NCBI GenBank assembly: GCA_036375275.1
Contig: DASUSF010000427.1
Location: 1 to 7,134 of the forward strand
DNA: 7,134 bases
Origin: DASUSF01 sp036375275
GTDB lineage: Bacteria; Pseudomonadota; Alphaproteobacteria; Geminicoccales; Geminicoccaceae
Direction of reading: 5' to 3'
The notes beneath the pieces are model-generated. The model worked only from the letters and a program-made list of their open reading frames with translations, did not search any database and was not told the DNA's origin. Both the position numbers and the translations under genes were made by a program. Positions 1 through 5,388 of the stretch are shown piece by piece. Every line of letters starts with the position of its first letter. Position 1 is the first letter of the stretch.

Positions 1-173
1 AAGCCGATCTCGCCGAGCTGAGCGCGGACCCAGTCGGCGGCGCCCCGGGTCGCCTCGCGGAAGGCGGGGTCGGTCCCGATGCTGGCGAACCGGAGGAAGT
101 GCTTCCAGCGCTCGATCGACCCGCTCCGGTCGCGGTCGAGCGCCGCCAGGACCGCCTGCACACGCTCCGCCAT
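1..173 (-). CDS. M20-family metallopeptidase (dipeptidase-like), N-terminal fragment, runs off left edge
   Basis: Only the first 57 codons are present; the gene continues beyond position 1. The visible protein starts MAERVQAVLAALDRD and continues with a helix and an R-F-A-S-I-G-T-D-P-A stretch (residues 28-37), then a helix with AADWVRAQLGEIG (45-57). This matches the opening of M20/M25/M40 zinc peptidases of the dipeptidase or carboxypeptidase type, which begin with a helix, an 'R-x-P-S-I-S-T-D-P' segment and a 'A-x-W-L-x-x-x-L-x-x-x-G' segment. The metal ligands lie later in the family and are outside the window, so activity cannot be judged. The ATG at 173 is preceded by GGGAG at 5 bases; an in-frame ATG four codons upstream (185) overlaps that site and is less likely. 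The gene is divergent from hspQ. The call rests on a short stretch, but the pattern is characteristic. Confidence 0.65.
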   Translation of the reverse strand, partial: MAERVQAVLAALDRDRSGSIERWKHFLRFASIGTDPAFREATRGAADWVRAQLGEIG

Positions 174-387
174 CCCATCTCCCATCAGGTTCGCGGCCCT
201 CATCCGGTTCGCGGGCCCCGGGTCTAGCACATCGGGGACCCGTCCTGGAACCGCGGGCACGTTCCGGTGCGAAGTGCGTTCTCGCAGGTGGCAGCGCCGC
301 TCCCGGCAGCGGTCGGTCCGGCGGGAGACGCGACTCGATTCCGACCGCCTGCGGCACTAAGTAGGAGGGCGACGGAGGAACCTCGAC

Positions 388-720
388 ATGTATCCGAAGC
401 ACGCCAAGTTCCACATCGGCCAGATCGTCCGCCACCGGAAGTACCCCTTCCGCGGCGTGATCTTCGACGTCGATCCGGAGTTCGACAACACCGAGGAGTG
501 GTACCAGGCGATCCCGGCGGGGAGCCGGCCGCGCAAGGACCAGCCCTTCTACCACCTGCTGGCGGAGAACGACGAGGCCTACTACGTGGCCTACGTCTCC
601 GAGCAGAACCTGGTGCTCGACGACACCGGCGACCCGGTCGGTCACCCGCAGGTCGCGGAGCTGTTCGGCGATCTGCAGGGCAGCCGCTACACCGCGCAGC
701 GGGTCACGCCGGTGCACTAA
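388..720 (+). CDS. hspQ: Heat shock protein HspQ (YccV-like)
   Basis: This is a small cytoplasmic protein of 110 residues, close to the usual size of about 105. It carries the family's signature segments almost intact: KFHIGQIVRHR (7-17), YPFRGVIFDVDPEF (19-32), EEWY (36-39), PRKDQPFYHLLAEN (48-61), YVAYVSEQNL (66-75) and HPQV (86-89). In Escherichia coli HspQ is a heat-induced protein that promotes degradation of unstable DnaA and acts as a specificity factor for Lon; the same role is inferred here. The fold is that of the YccV/hemimethylated-DNA-binding domain family. A strong GGAGGA site at 374-379 lies 8 bases before the ATG and fixes the start. The spacer to the divergent peptidase gene shows no clear sigma-32-type promoter. 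The gene appears monocistronic, with 177 bases before the next gene. Confidence 0.95.
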   Translation: MYPKHAKFHIGQIVRHRKYPFRGVIFDVDPEFDNTEEWYQAIPAGSRPRKDQPFYHLLAENDEAYYVAYVSEQNLVLDDTGDPVGHPQVAELFGDLQGSRYTAQRVTPVH

Positions 721-761
721 GGCGCCGCGCCGGCGGGGCGGCCCGGCGGCCCCAAGGCAGA

Positions 762-793
762 TCGGGCCCGGAGGCGACGGCTTTCGGGCCCGA
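762..793 (+). terminator. Possible hairpin after hspQ, no U-tract
   Basis: A 9-base arm (TCGGGCCCG, 762-770) is repeated in inverted form at 785-793 with a 14-base loop. Each arm contains the self-complementary octamer CGGGCCCG, so the two copies can pair with each other or fold individually. It lies 41 bases after the hspQ stop and could end that transcript, but no T-run follows, so factor-independent termination is doubtful. In such GC-rich DNA, chance pairing is a real alternative. Confidence 0.3.
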
Positions 794-822
794 CTGCTGC
801 CGGCGCGGGAGGAACACCCCGC

Positions 823-852
823 TTGACGAGACACCGCAACCTGCAAGGATCG
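823..852 (+). promoter_or_regulatory. Candidate promoter for the yciI operon (-35 TTGACG)
   Basis: TTGACG at 823-828 matches the sigma-70 -35 consensus at five of six positions and stands out in this GC-rich spacer. The expected -10 region (about 846-852, AGGATCG) is a poor match to TATAAT. The position, about 45 bases before the YciI start, suits an operon promoter. The call rests on one good hexamer only. Confidence 0.25.
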
Positions 853-882
853 AGGGCCGCGTTCGCCACGAGCGCTCAGCCA

Positions 883-889
883 AGGGAGA
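883..889 (+). promoter_or_regulatory. Ribosome binding site that sets the YciI start
   Basis: AGGGAGA lies 8 bases before the ATG at 898. It favours this start over the in-frame TTG at 823, which would add a 25-residue extension unlike any YciI protein and has no comparable site. Confidence 0.7.
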
Positions 890-897
890 GCGGACCC

Positions 898-1194
898 ATG
901 CCGTATGCGGTGATCACGCGCGACAAGCCGAATCGCCTGGAGCTTCGCAACGAGGTGCGCGCCGAGCACCTGGCGTTTCTCGAGGCCAACCAGGACAAGC
1001 TGCTCGCGGCCGGGGCGATGACCGACGACGACGGCCAGGGCGGCTACGGCGGCGTGATCATCGTCGACACCGAGGACCGGGAGGAGGCCTGGCGGTTCAT
1101 CCAGAACGACCCGTTCACCCGCCACGGCCTGTTCTCGAGCATCGAAGTGGTGCGCTGGCGCAAGGCGTTCTTCGACCGGCAGCGGATGATCTGA
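898..1194 (+). CDS. YciI-family protein
   Basis: This 98-residue soluble protein is of normal length for the YciI family, which adopts a ferredoxin-like alpha/beta fold. Visible signatures are MPYAVITRDKP (1-11), the R-x-E-H-L motif with His24 (21-25), an L-L-A-A-G segment followed by acidic residues at 43-45, the strand GGVIIVDTED (51-60), AWRFIQNDPF (64-73), HGLF (76-79) and a closing VVRWRKAFFD (84-93). The family is known for a conserved His/Asp pair that may form an active site. A characterised relative, TftG, removes chloride from a chlorinated hydroxyquinone in aromatic degradation, and the fold resembles muconolactone isomerase. Most members have no assigned reaction and none can be assigned here. 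It is the first gene of a probable operon with the amidohydrolase 59 bases downstream. Confidence 0.88.
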   Translation: MPYAVITRDKPNRLELRNEVRAEHLAFLEANQDKLLAAGAMTDDDGQGGYGGVIIVDTEDREEAWRFIQNDPFTRHGLFSSIEVVRWRKAFFDRQRMI

Positions 1195-1207
1195 ACAGCT
1201 GAACGAC

Positions 1208-1224
1208 GCCGGCCGGGTGCCGGC
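1208..1224 (+). other. Short GC hairpin between yciI and the amidohydrolase gene
   Basis: GCCGGC at 1208-1213 and again at 1219-1224 can form a 6-bp stem with a 5-base loop. It sits after the yciI stop and upstream of the next ribosome site. No T-run follows. It may tune the relative level of the two genes in a shared mRNA, or it may be chance. Confidence 0.25.
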
Positions 1225-1253
1225 TGCCACGACCGATCCCGAGGGAGCTCGAA

Positions 1254-2108
1254 GTGATCGTCGACTGCCACGTCAACATCTGGGAGGAGCGGCATCTGAC
1301 GCCGCTGTTCGAGGAGCAGCTGGGCCGGATCCGCCCCGGCGGCATCGGGCTGAAGGCCGACGCGCTCACCCTCGCCGAGGCGATGCAGGGGGTCGACAAG
1401 GCGATCGTCTTCGCGCTCCGCTACGGCGATTCCGCCGGGATCGAGAGCGACGACACCACCACCGCCGGCTGCGTCGAGCTGTTCCCGGACAAGTTCGTGG
1501 GCTTCGCATACTCGGACCCGCGGCGCCCGGACTGCATCGACCTCCTCAGCCACGCCCACACCGAGCTCGGCCTCAGGGGGGTCAAGTACGGCCCGATCTA
1601 CAACGGCGTGCCGCTCGACGACCCGCGCATGACGCCGATCTACGACTACTGCGTCGAGAACGACCTGCCCCTGACGATGCACATGGGCACGACCTTCGCG
1701 CGCAACGCGCCGGTCGAGCTCGGACGCCCGATCCACGTCGAGCCGGTCGCGATGCGCTACCCCGACCTCAAGATGGTCCTCGCCCACATGGGGCATCCCT
1801 GGCACGAGGAGGCGATCGTCATCGCGCGCAAGCAGCCGAACGTCTACCTCGAGCTGGCGGCGATCCACTACCGGCCCTGGCAGTTCTACAACACGATGAT
1901 CACCGCCCAGGAATACCTGGTCACGGACAAGGTCTTCTTCGGCACCGACTTCCCGTTCTCGACCGTAGAGGAGTCGCTGGCGGGGCTCCGCGCGGTCAAT
2001 CAGGTGGTCGAGGGCACCCGGATGCCCCGGGTGTCCGACGAGGTGATCGAGGGCATCATTCACAGCAACCCCTTCGAGCACTGGTGGCACGGCGGCCCGC
2101 CGGCCTGA
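1254..2108 (+). CDS. Amidohydrolase family protein (Amidohydro_2; ACMSD/decarboxylase-like metal enzyme)
   Basis: This 284-residue TIM-barrel protein resembles the Amidohydro_2 group, which includes ACMSD, gamma-resorcylate-type decarboxylases and the lactonase LigI. The start is a GTG with GGGAG at 1243-1247, six bases upstream. Candidate active-site positions are D-C-H-V-N at 4-8 (His6; Asn8 where most relatives have His), G-V-K-Y-G-P with Lys111, T-M-H-M-G with His143, A-H-M-G-H-P-W with His178 and His181, and F-G-T-D-F-P with Asp232. The C-terminal I-I-H-S-N-P-F (268-274) corresponds to the usual 'I-L-x-x-N-A' ending. These features support a divalent-metal hydrolase or decarboxylase acting on a carboxylated, possibly ring-derived, substrate. 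The exact reaction is unknown. It lies between yciI and the nitronate monooxygenase gene and is probably co-transcribed with both. The missing second His of the H-x-H pair is the one oddity. Confidence 0.85.
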   Translation: MIVDCHVNIWEERHLTPLFEEQLGRIRPGGIGLKADALTLAEAMQGVDKAIVFALRYGDSAGIESDDTTTAGCVELFPDKFVGFAYSDPRRPDCIDLLSHAHTELGLRGVKYGPIYNGVPLDDPRMTPIYDYCVENDLPLTMHMGTTFARNAPVELGRPIHVEPVAMRYPDLKMVLAHMGHPWHEEAIVIARKQPNVYLELAAIHYRPWQFYNTMITAQEYLVTDKVFFGTDFPFSTVEESLAGLRAVNQVVEGTRMPRVSDEVIEGIIHSNPFEHWWHGGPPA

Positions 2109-2146
2109 TCGACCCGGCGCGGCGCCGCATCAGCCAATGATCCGCC

Positions 2147-2154
2147 GGGAGGAG
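2147..2154 (+). promoter_or_regulatory. Ribosome binding site that sets the nitronate monooxygenase start
   Basis: GGGAGGAG ends three bases before the ATG at 2158; the core GGAGG (2148-2152) is at 5 bases. It lies inside any protein started at the in-frame ATG at 2137, which has no comparable site, so 2158 is preferred. Confidence 0.75.
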
Positions 2155-2157
2155 ACG

Positions 2158-3216
2158 ATGTGGCCGCGACGTGATCTTCTGGACCTGCTCGGGATCGACG
2201 TCCCGGTCATCCAGGCGCCGATGGCGGGCTTCTCGACCCCGGAACTCGCGGCGGCGGTCGCCAACGCCGGCGGCCTCGGGTCGATCGGCTGCGCCCAGAT
2301 GACGCCGCTCAAGCTCGAGGAGACGATCGAGGCGACCCGCGGGCGCACCAACCGCCCGGTGAGCTTCAACTTCCTCCTGTTCGAGGCGCCTCGCCCCGAC
2401 CCGGAGCGGGCGGCGCGGATGCAGGCGGCGCTTGCGCCGATCTTCGACGAGCTCGACCTCGGCCCGGTCCCCGAGCCCGGCCTGACCATGCCGGTGTTCG
2501 GACCGGCCCAGCTCGAGGTGCTGATCGAGCGGCGGCCGCCGGTCGTGAGCTTCCACCTCGGCCTGCCGACGGCAGACGTCATCGACCGGCTCAAGGAGGC
2601 GGGGATCAAGCTCCTCTTGAGCGCGACCACGGTCGCCGAGGCGCGCGCCGCCCAGGCCGCCGGCGCCGACGCGGTGGTGGCTCAGGGCATGGAGGCGGGC
2701 GGCCATCGCGGCTGCTTCGATCCTGACGACGATGCCGCCATCGGCACCATGGCTCTCGTGCCGCAGGTGGTCGATGCCGTCGGTGTGCCGGTGGTCGCGG
2801 CCGGCGGCATCGCCGACGGACGCGGGCTCGCCGCCGCATTCGCCCTCGGCGCCAGCGGGGCGCAGATCGGCACCGCCTTCCTCGGCTGTCCGGAGGCGGC
2901 GACCAGCGCGGCGCACCGGCGCCGGCTCGACATGGCGAGTGACGTCGAGACCCGGATCACCCGGCTGATCTCGGGACGGCCGGCGCGGGCGCTCCGCAAT
3001 CGCCTGCTCGACGAGCTCCGAGGGCGCGAGAGCGACGCCGTCGCCTACCCGACCCAGCTCGCCCTGACCGCGCCGCTCCGCCAGCGGAGCACCGAGCAGG
3101 GCGACGACGCCTTCGCCTCGCTCTGGGCGGGGCAGGCGGCACCGCTCGCCCGCCCGATGCCGGCGGCGGCGCTGGTCGACGCCCTGGTGCGCGACGCGCG
3201 ACGGATCCTCGGCTGA
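2158..3216 (+). CDS. Nitronate monooxygenase, class I (2-nitropropane dioxygenase family)
   Basis: This 352-residue FMN-dependent TIM-barrel oxygenase has the length typical of class I enzymes. It would oxidise alkyl nitronates, such as propionate 3-nitronate, to a carbonyl compound with release of nitrite. Segments seen in order are VIQAPMAG (17-24), ANAGGLGSIG (35-44), S-F-N-F (69-72), G-M-E-A-G-G-H-R-G (177-185) with His183 at the place of the family's catalytic His, the FMN phosphate-binding VVAAGGIADGRG (212-223), GAQIGTAF (234-241), SGRPARALRNR (272-282), A-Y-P-T-Q (296-300) and LWAGQ (322-326). An upstream in-frame ATG at 2137 would add seven residues but lacks a ribosome site. It starts 49 bases after the amidohydrolase, so it is probably in the same transcript. 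Some relatives are enoyl-ACP reductases (FabK) or act on other substrates, so the natural substrate is open. Confidence 0.92.
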   Translation: MWPRRDLLDLLGIDVPVIQAPMAGFSTPELAAAVANAGGLGSIGCAQMTPLKLEETIEATRGRTNRPVSFNFLLFEAPRPDPERAARMQAALAPIFDELDLGPVPEPGLTMPVFGPAQLEVLIERRPPVVSFHLGLPTADVIDRLKEAGIKLLLSATTVAEARAAQAAGADAVVAQGMEAGGHRGCFDPDDDAAIGTMALVPQVVDAVGVPVVAAGGIADGRGLAAAFALGASGAQIGTAFLGCPEAATSAAHRRRLDMASDVETRITRLISGRPARALRNRLLDELRGRESDAVAYPTQLALTAPLRQRSTEQGDDAFASLWAGQAAPLARPMPAAALVDALVRDARRILG

Positions 3217-3226
3217 CCGCGCGCGC

Positions 3227-3255
3227 TTCACAAAGCGTCCCGGATCGTCGATACC
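3227..3255 (+). promoter_or_regulatory. Candidate internal promoter before the aldo/keto reductase gene
   Basis: TTCACA (3227-3232, five of six to the -35 consensus) is followed after 17 bases by GATACC (3250-3255, three of six to the -10). The segment is less GC-rich than its surroundings and lies 28 bases before the start codon. It could let the reductase be made apart from the upstream operon. The weak -10 keeps this tentative. Confidence 0.3.
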
Positions 3256-3283
3256 TCCCCGCCGCAAGCCTGGAGGACGCCTC

Positions 3284-4105
3284 ATGCATCACGTCACCGC
3301 GCACGGCGCGCGCATCCCGGCGCTCGGCCTCGGCACCTTCCGCCTGACCGGCGAGGTCTGCTCGGCCATGGTCGGCCACGCGCTGGAGGTCGGCTACCGC
3401 CACATCGACACGGCGCAGATGTACGGCAACGAGCGCGAGGTCGGCCATGGAATCGCCGCCTCCCCGGCGCCGCGCGACGAGATCTGGCTGACCACCAAGA
3501 TCTGGCCGGACCAGTTCGAGCCGGACGACCTGCGCCGGGCGGCCGAGGAGAGCATGCGGCGGCTCGGCACTGAGCCCGATCTCCTCCTGCTCCACTGGCC
3601 GAGCCGGAGTGTGCCGCTCGCGGGCACCATCCGCGCCCTGAACCAGGTCAGGCGCGATCGCATGACCCGGCACATCGGCATCAGCAACTTCACCACGCGG
3701 CTGATCGAGCAGGCGTGGTCGCTGACCGAGGAGCCGCTGGTGGCGGACCAGGTCGAGTACCATCCCTACCTCGACCAGGCGGCGGTGCTGGAGGCGGCCC
3801 GGACGCGCGGGATGGCGCTCATCGCCTACTCGCCGATCGCTCAGGGCAAGGTGTTCAGGGAGCCGGCCCTCCAGAGGATCGGCCAGCGCCACGGCAAGAC
3901 GCCCGGACAGGTGGCGCTCCGCTGGCTGCTGCAGCAGGACGGGGTGGCGGCGATCCCCCGTTCGAGCCGCCCCGCCAACGTCGCCGCCAACTTCCAGGTC
4001 TTCGACTTCGAGCTCTCCGGGCCGGAGATGAGCGAGGTCGGGGGCCTCGGCAGCCGGAGCGGCCGGCTGGTCGATCCGGCCGGCGTCGCCCCCGACTGGG
4101 ACTAG
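3284..4105 (+). CDS. dkgB: Aldo/keto reductase, DkgB-like (2,5-diketo-D-gluconate reductase B type)
   Basis: This is a 273-residue cytoplasmic NADPH-dependent carbonyl reductase of usual length. The catalytic tetrad is complete: Asp42 (H-I-D-T-A), Tyr47 (Q-M-Y-G-N-E), Lys72 (T-T-K-I-W) and His104 (L-L-H-W-P). Other AKR hallmarks are GLGTFRL (15-21), IGISNFT (131-137), the Q-V-E-Y-H-P-Y strand (156-162), AYSPIAQGK (181-189) and IPRSSRPANVAANFQ (224-238), which binds the NADPH adenosine phosphate. The ending R-L-V-x-P-x-G-x-A-P-x-W-D closely follows E. coli DkgB, which reduces 2,5-diketo-D-gluconate and also methylglyoxal and other aldehydes; substrate choice here is inferred only. GGAGGA at 3272-3277 sets the start. 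It is 67 bases downstream of the nitronate monooxygenase gene, in an operon or with its own weak promoter. Its TAG stop forms part of the palindromic repeat that follows. Confidence 0.88.
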   Translation: MHHVTAHGARIPALGLGTFRLTGEVCSAMVGHALEVGYRHIDTAQMYGNEREVGHGIAASPAPRDEIWLTTKIWPDQFEPDDLRRAAEESMRRLGTEPDLLLLHWPSRSVPLAGTIRALNQVRRDRMTRHIGISNFTTRLIEQAWSLTEEPLVADQVEYHPYLDQAAVLEAARTRGMALIAYSPIAQGKVFREPALQRIGQRHGKTPGQVALRWLLQQDGVAAIPRSSRPANVAANFQVFDFELSGPEMSEVGGLGSRSGRLVDPAGVAPDWD

Positions 4106-4176
4106 AGCAATTTCCGATGAGGCAGAAGTACATCGGACCACGACGTCCTTCCGCTCGTCGGAAGACAATTGCTCTA
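4103..4176. repeat. Left module: 10-bp stem closing two hairpins (three-way junction)
   Basis: TAGAGCAATT (4103-4112) pairs perfectly with AATTGCTCTA (4167-4176). Directly inside, TCCGATG (4113-4119) pairs with CATCGGA (4131-4137) around an 11-base loop. A second arm pairs GTC and TTCCG (4145-4147 and 4149-4153, one bulged C) with CGGAAGAC (4159-4166) around the loop CTCGT. Arms and closing stem stack with only a 7-base single-stranded linker. Either strand can form the structure. The nested pairing is too regular to be chance. Confidence 0.8.
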
Positions 4177-4188
4177 CTCAAACAGATC

Positions 4189-4250
4189 AGAGCGGATTCA
4201 CCTGATCGGGACCGCTGGCAAGGCGGTCCCGTCATATCAGGATCCGGTCT
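4189..4250. repeat. Right module: long interrupted hairpin
   Basis: Pairing runs in three steps: AGAGCGGAT (4189-4197) with ATCCGGTCT (4242-4250), eight of nine; CCTGAT (4201-4206) with ATCAGG (4236-4241), perfect; and CGGGACCGC (4207-4215) with GCGGTCCCG (4223-4231), perfect, around a 7-base loop. Small internal loops (TCA at 4198-4200, TCAT at 4232-4235) separate the steps. It would be a strong RNA hairpin in either direction and a plausible terminator for both convergent genes, though it lacks a clear T-run. Confidence 0.75.
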
Positions 4251-4265
4251 AGCCGATCGCGGCGT

Positions 4266-4700
4266 TCACGTGCCGAAGCGCTCCCGCAGCGCCTCGAAGC
4301 CGCCCGTGTAGACGCCGGTCAGCGCCTCGACCATGGCGTCCCGGTCGGCCGGGTCGGCCTCGAAGCTCGAGGACCATTCGGCATAGGTGGCGCCGCTCAT
4401 GGTCACCGGGCGCAGCCGCAGCGTGCTGACGTAGTCCTCGATCGGCAGCGGGGACTCGAGGATCGTGTACGTGCAGGTGTGCTCGAGATCGGAGAGCGTC
4501 AGCAGCCGCTCGCGGATGTCGCCGCCATCCTTGAGGCGGAAGCTGCGCACGCCGCCGACCGCCTCGCCGGAGCGGCCGTCCTCGATCCGGCTGTCGGCGA
4601 AGGCGGGGTGCCAGTCGGGCAGCCCGTTGAAGTCGCGGATCGCGGCCCAGACCCGCTCGACCGGCGCCTGGATCACGGCGCTCACGAAGACCTTCGGCAT
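4266..4700 (-). CDS. SRPBCC (Bet v1-like / polyketide cyclase, MxaD-like) family protein
   Basis: This 144-residue soluble protein has the pattern of the START/Bet v1-like helix-grip fold. It shows MPKVFVSAVIQAPVERVWAAIRDF with the typical 'I-x-A-P-x-x-x-V-W' first strand and helix (about 4-24), then N-G-L-P-D-W-H-P (25-32) as in MxaD-like and polyketide-cyclase members. The strands GGVRSFRL (49-56) and IRERLLTLSD (62-71), the segment YVSTLRLRPV (90-99), YAEWSSSFEA (106-115) and a long C-terminal helix to F142 follow. The family binds hydrophobic ligands in a cavity; no catalytic residue can be assigned. The ATG is preceded by a strong GGGAGGGA site (minus strand, 4707-4714). It follows the PagL-like gene on the same strand after 67 bases and might share its transcript. 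It converges with the aldo/keto reductase gene across the palindromic element. Its role is unknown. Confidence 0.85.
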   Translation of the reverse strand: MPKVFVSAVIQAPVERVWAAIRDFNGLPDWHPAFADSRIEDGRSGEAVGGVRSFRLKDGGDIRERLLTLSDLEHTCTYTILESPLPIEDYVSTLRLRPVTMSGATYAEWSSSFEADPADRDAMVEALTGVYTGGFEALRERFGT

Positions 4701-4767
4701 TGCTGGTCCCTCCCTTGTTGGCGGGCGTTCCGCCGCCCGCGTCCTTTCAGAAGACGGGCCCCCGGTT

Positions 4768-5322
4768 CTAGAAGACCGGCCCGAGCGGCAGTGCGTAGGT
4801 CAGAAAGAGCTCCTCGGCACCGGGGTTCGCCTCGTAGATGTCGCCGTTGGAGATGTGCCCGATCTTGAGCCCGACCTGGTGGCCGTTGGCCAGCTGCCAG
4901 GCGATCGCCAGCGATTCTCGGAACTGCAACACGCCGCCGAGGTCCTCGCCGCTGCCCTCGTGGTAGCCGCCGACGGCGAGCATGGGGATCACCCGGACCG
5001 ACCCGATGCCGGCTTCGAGGTACAGGCCGAAGTAGCCGTAGAGCCCGCCCTCGACGTTCGCGATCAGGCCCAGCGCCGGCCCGATGGCCCAGAGCTTGCG
5101 GCCGAACCGGTACTCGACCGTGGCGGCAGCGTCCGGGTCGTCGTCGAACGGCTCGAAGGCGCCGAGCCCGACCTCCAGCCGGTCCACCGCGCTGCCCTGG
5201 AGCTCGACCGGCCCCAGCCTGAGCGCCGGCTCGCCGGAGGCCGCCGCGCCGCCTCCCGTCCCGCCGAGACAGACCATGGCAAGGGCGAGACAGATCAGAC
5301 CGGCCTGCCGGCATCGCTTCAT
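4768..5322 (-). CDS. Acyloxyacyl hydrolase / PagL-like lipid A 3-O-deacylase
   Basis: This is a 184-residue exported protein. Residues 1 to about 28 form a signal peptide: MKRCRQ, a hydrophobic core GLICLALAMVCLGG, then a small-residue region GAAASG with likely cleavage nearby. The mature part of about 155 residues equals that of PagL, an eight-stranded outer-membrane barrel that removes the 3-O acyl chain from lipid A. Family segments are GPALGLIANVEGG-LYGYFGLY (81-101), RVIPMLAVGGYHEG (110-123), EDLGGVLQFRESL (126-138) and the active-site stretch G-H-I-S-N (155-159). His156, Ser158 and Glu170 fit the PagL His/Ser/Glu triad in order and spacing. The chain ends in Phe184, as expected for outer-membrane barrels. 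The ATG at 5322 has GGGGAG nine bases upstream; a longer in-frame reading from 5370 would bury the signal peptide. It lies 130 bases downstream of hpnM on the same strand. Confidence 0.87.
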   Translation of the reverse strand: MKRCRQAGLICLALAMVCLGGTGGGAAASGEPALRLGPVELQGSAVDRLEVGLGAFEPFDDDPDAAATVEYRFGRKLWAIGPALGLIANVEGGLYGYFGLYLEAGIGSVRVIPMLAVGGYHEGSGEDLGGVLQFRESLAIAWQLANGHQVGLKIGHISNGDIYEANPGAEELFLTYALPLGPVF

Positions 5323-5388
5323 CGGCGCTCGCTCCCCGGATCGCGACTCGGCGGGCGGCGCCGCTGCCACCTGCCCCCGCTTCGCGCA

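Larger units (their letters stand above)
4102..4252. repeat. Composite palindromic intergenic element between convergent genes
   Basis: About 151 bases are bounded by imperfect terminal inverted repeats: CTAGAGC at 4102-4108 and GGTCTAG at 4246-4252, six of seven matching. The inside is two structured modules, 4103-4176 and 4189-4250, joined by a short linker rich in A and C. The base composition is lower in GC than the flanking genes. The AGAGC-AATT and AGAGCGGATTCA motifs resemble dispersed intergenic repeats I know from alphaproteobacterial chromosomes; this is recalled and not searched. It fills nearly all the space between the convergent dkgB-like and SRPBCC genes. It could act as a two-way transcription terminator or mRNA 3'-end stabiliser, or be a remnant of a small non-autonomous mobile element. 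No transposase is nearby and no target duplication is obvious. Confidence 0.75.

Noticed and set aside
219..265. Small inverted repeats between the peptidase gene and hspQ (CGGGTC/GACCCG at 219-242; GGAAC/GTTCC at 247-265)
   Set aside because: Arms of five or six bases with loops of 9-12 are expected by chance in GC-rich DNA, and they do not match a known heat-shock operator or promoter.
823..897. Upstream TTG start for the YciI protein
   Set aside because: The extra 25 residues do not resemble the family and no ribosome site precedes the TTG, whereas the ATG at 898 has a good one. The TTGACG there fits a -35 element better.
79..1202. Plus-strand frames at 79-360 and 267-1202
   Set aside because: The first lies opposite the M20 peptidase start and runs into spacer. 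The second overlaps both hspQ and yciI in another frame and reads as Arg/Gly/Pro-rich nonsense.
2119..2128. Palindrome GCGGCGCCGC between the amidohydrolase and nitronate monooxygenase genes
   Set aside because: A perfect 10-base GC palindrome without a loop is common at this base composition and shows no further structure.
1044..4168. Long minus-strand open frames opposite the amidohydrolase, nitronate monooxygenase and aldo/keto reductase genes (1044-2090, 2056-3285, 2957-4168)
   Set aside because: Their translations are low-complexity, rich in Arg, Ala, Gly and Pro, with no recognisable domain. Each lies opposite a well-supported gene. Open antisense frames are expected at this GC content.
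4103..4176. Possible tRNA, because of the 74-base length and cloverleaf-like folding
   Set aside because: There are only two internal arms, the closing stem is 10 bp, and no T-loop GTTCRA-type motif or sensible anticodon arm is present.
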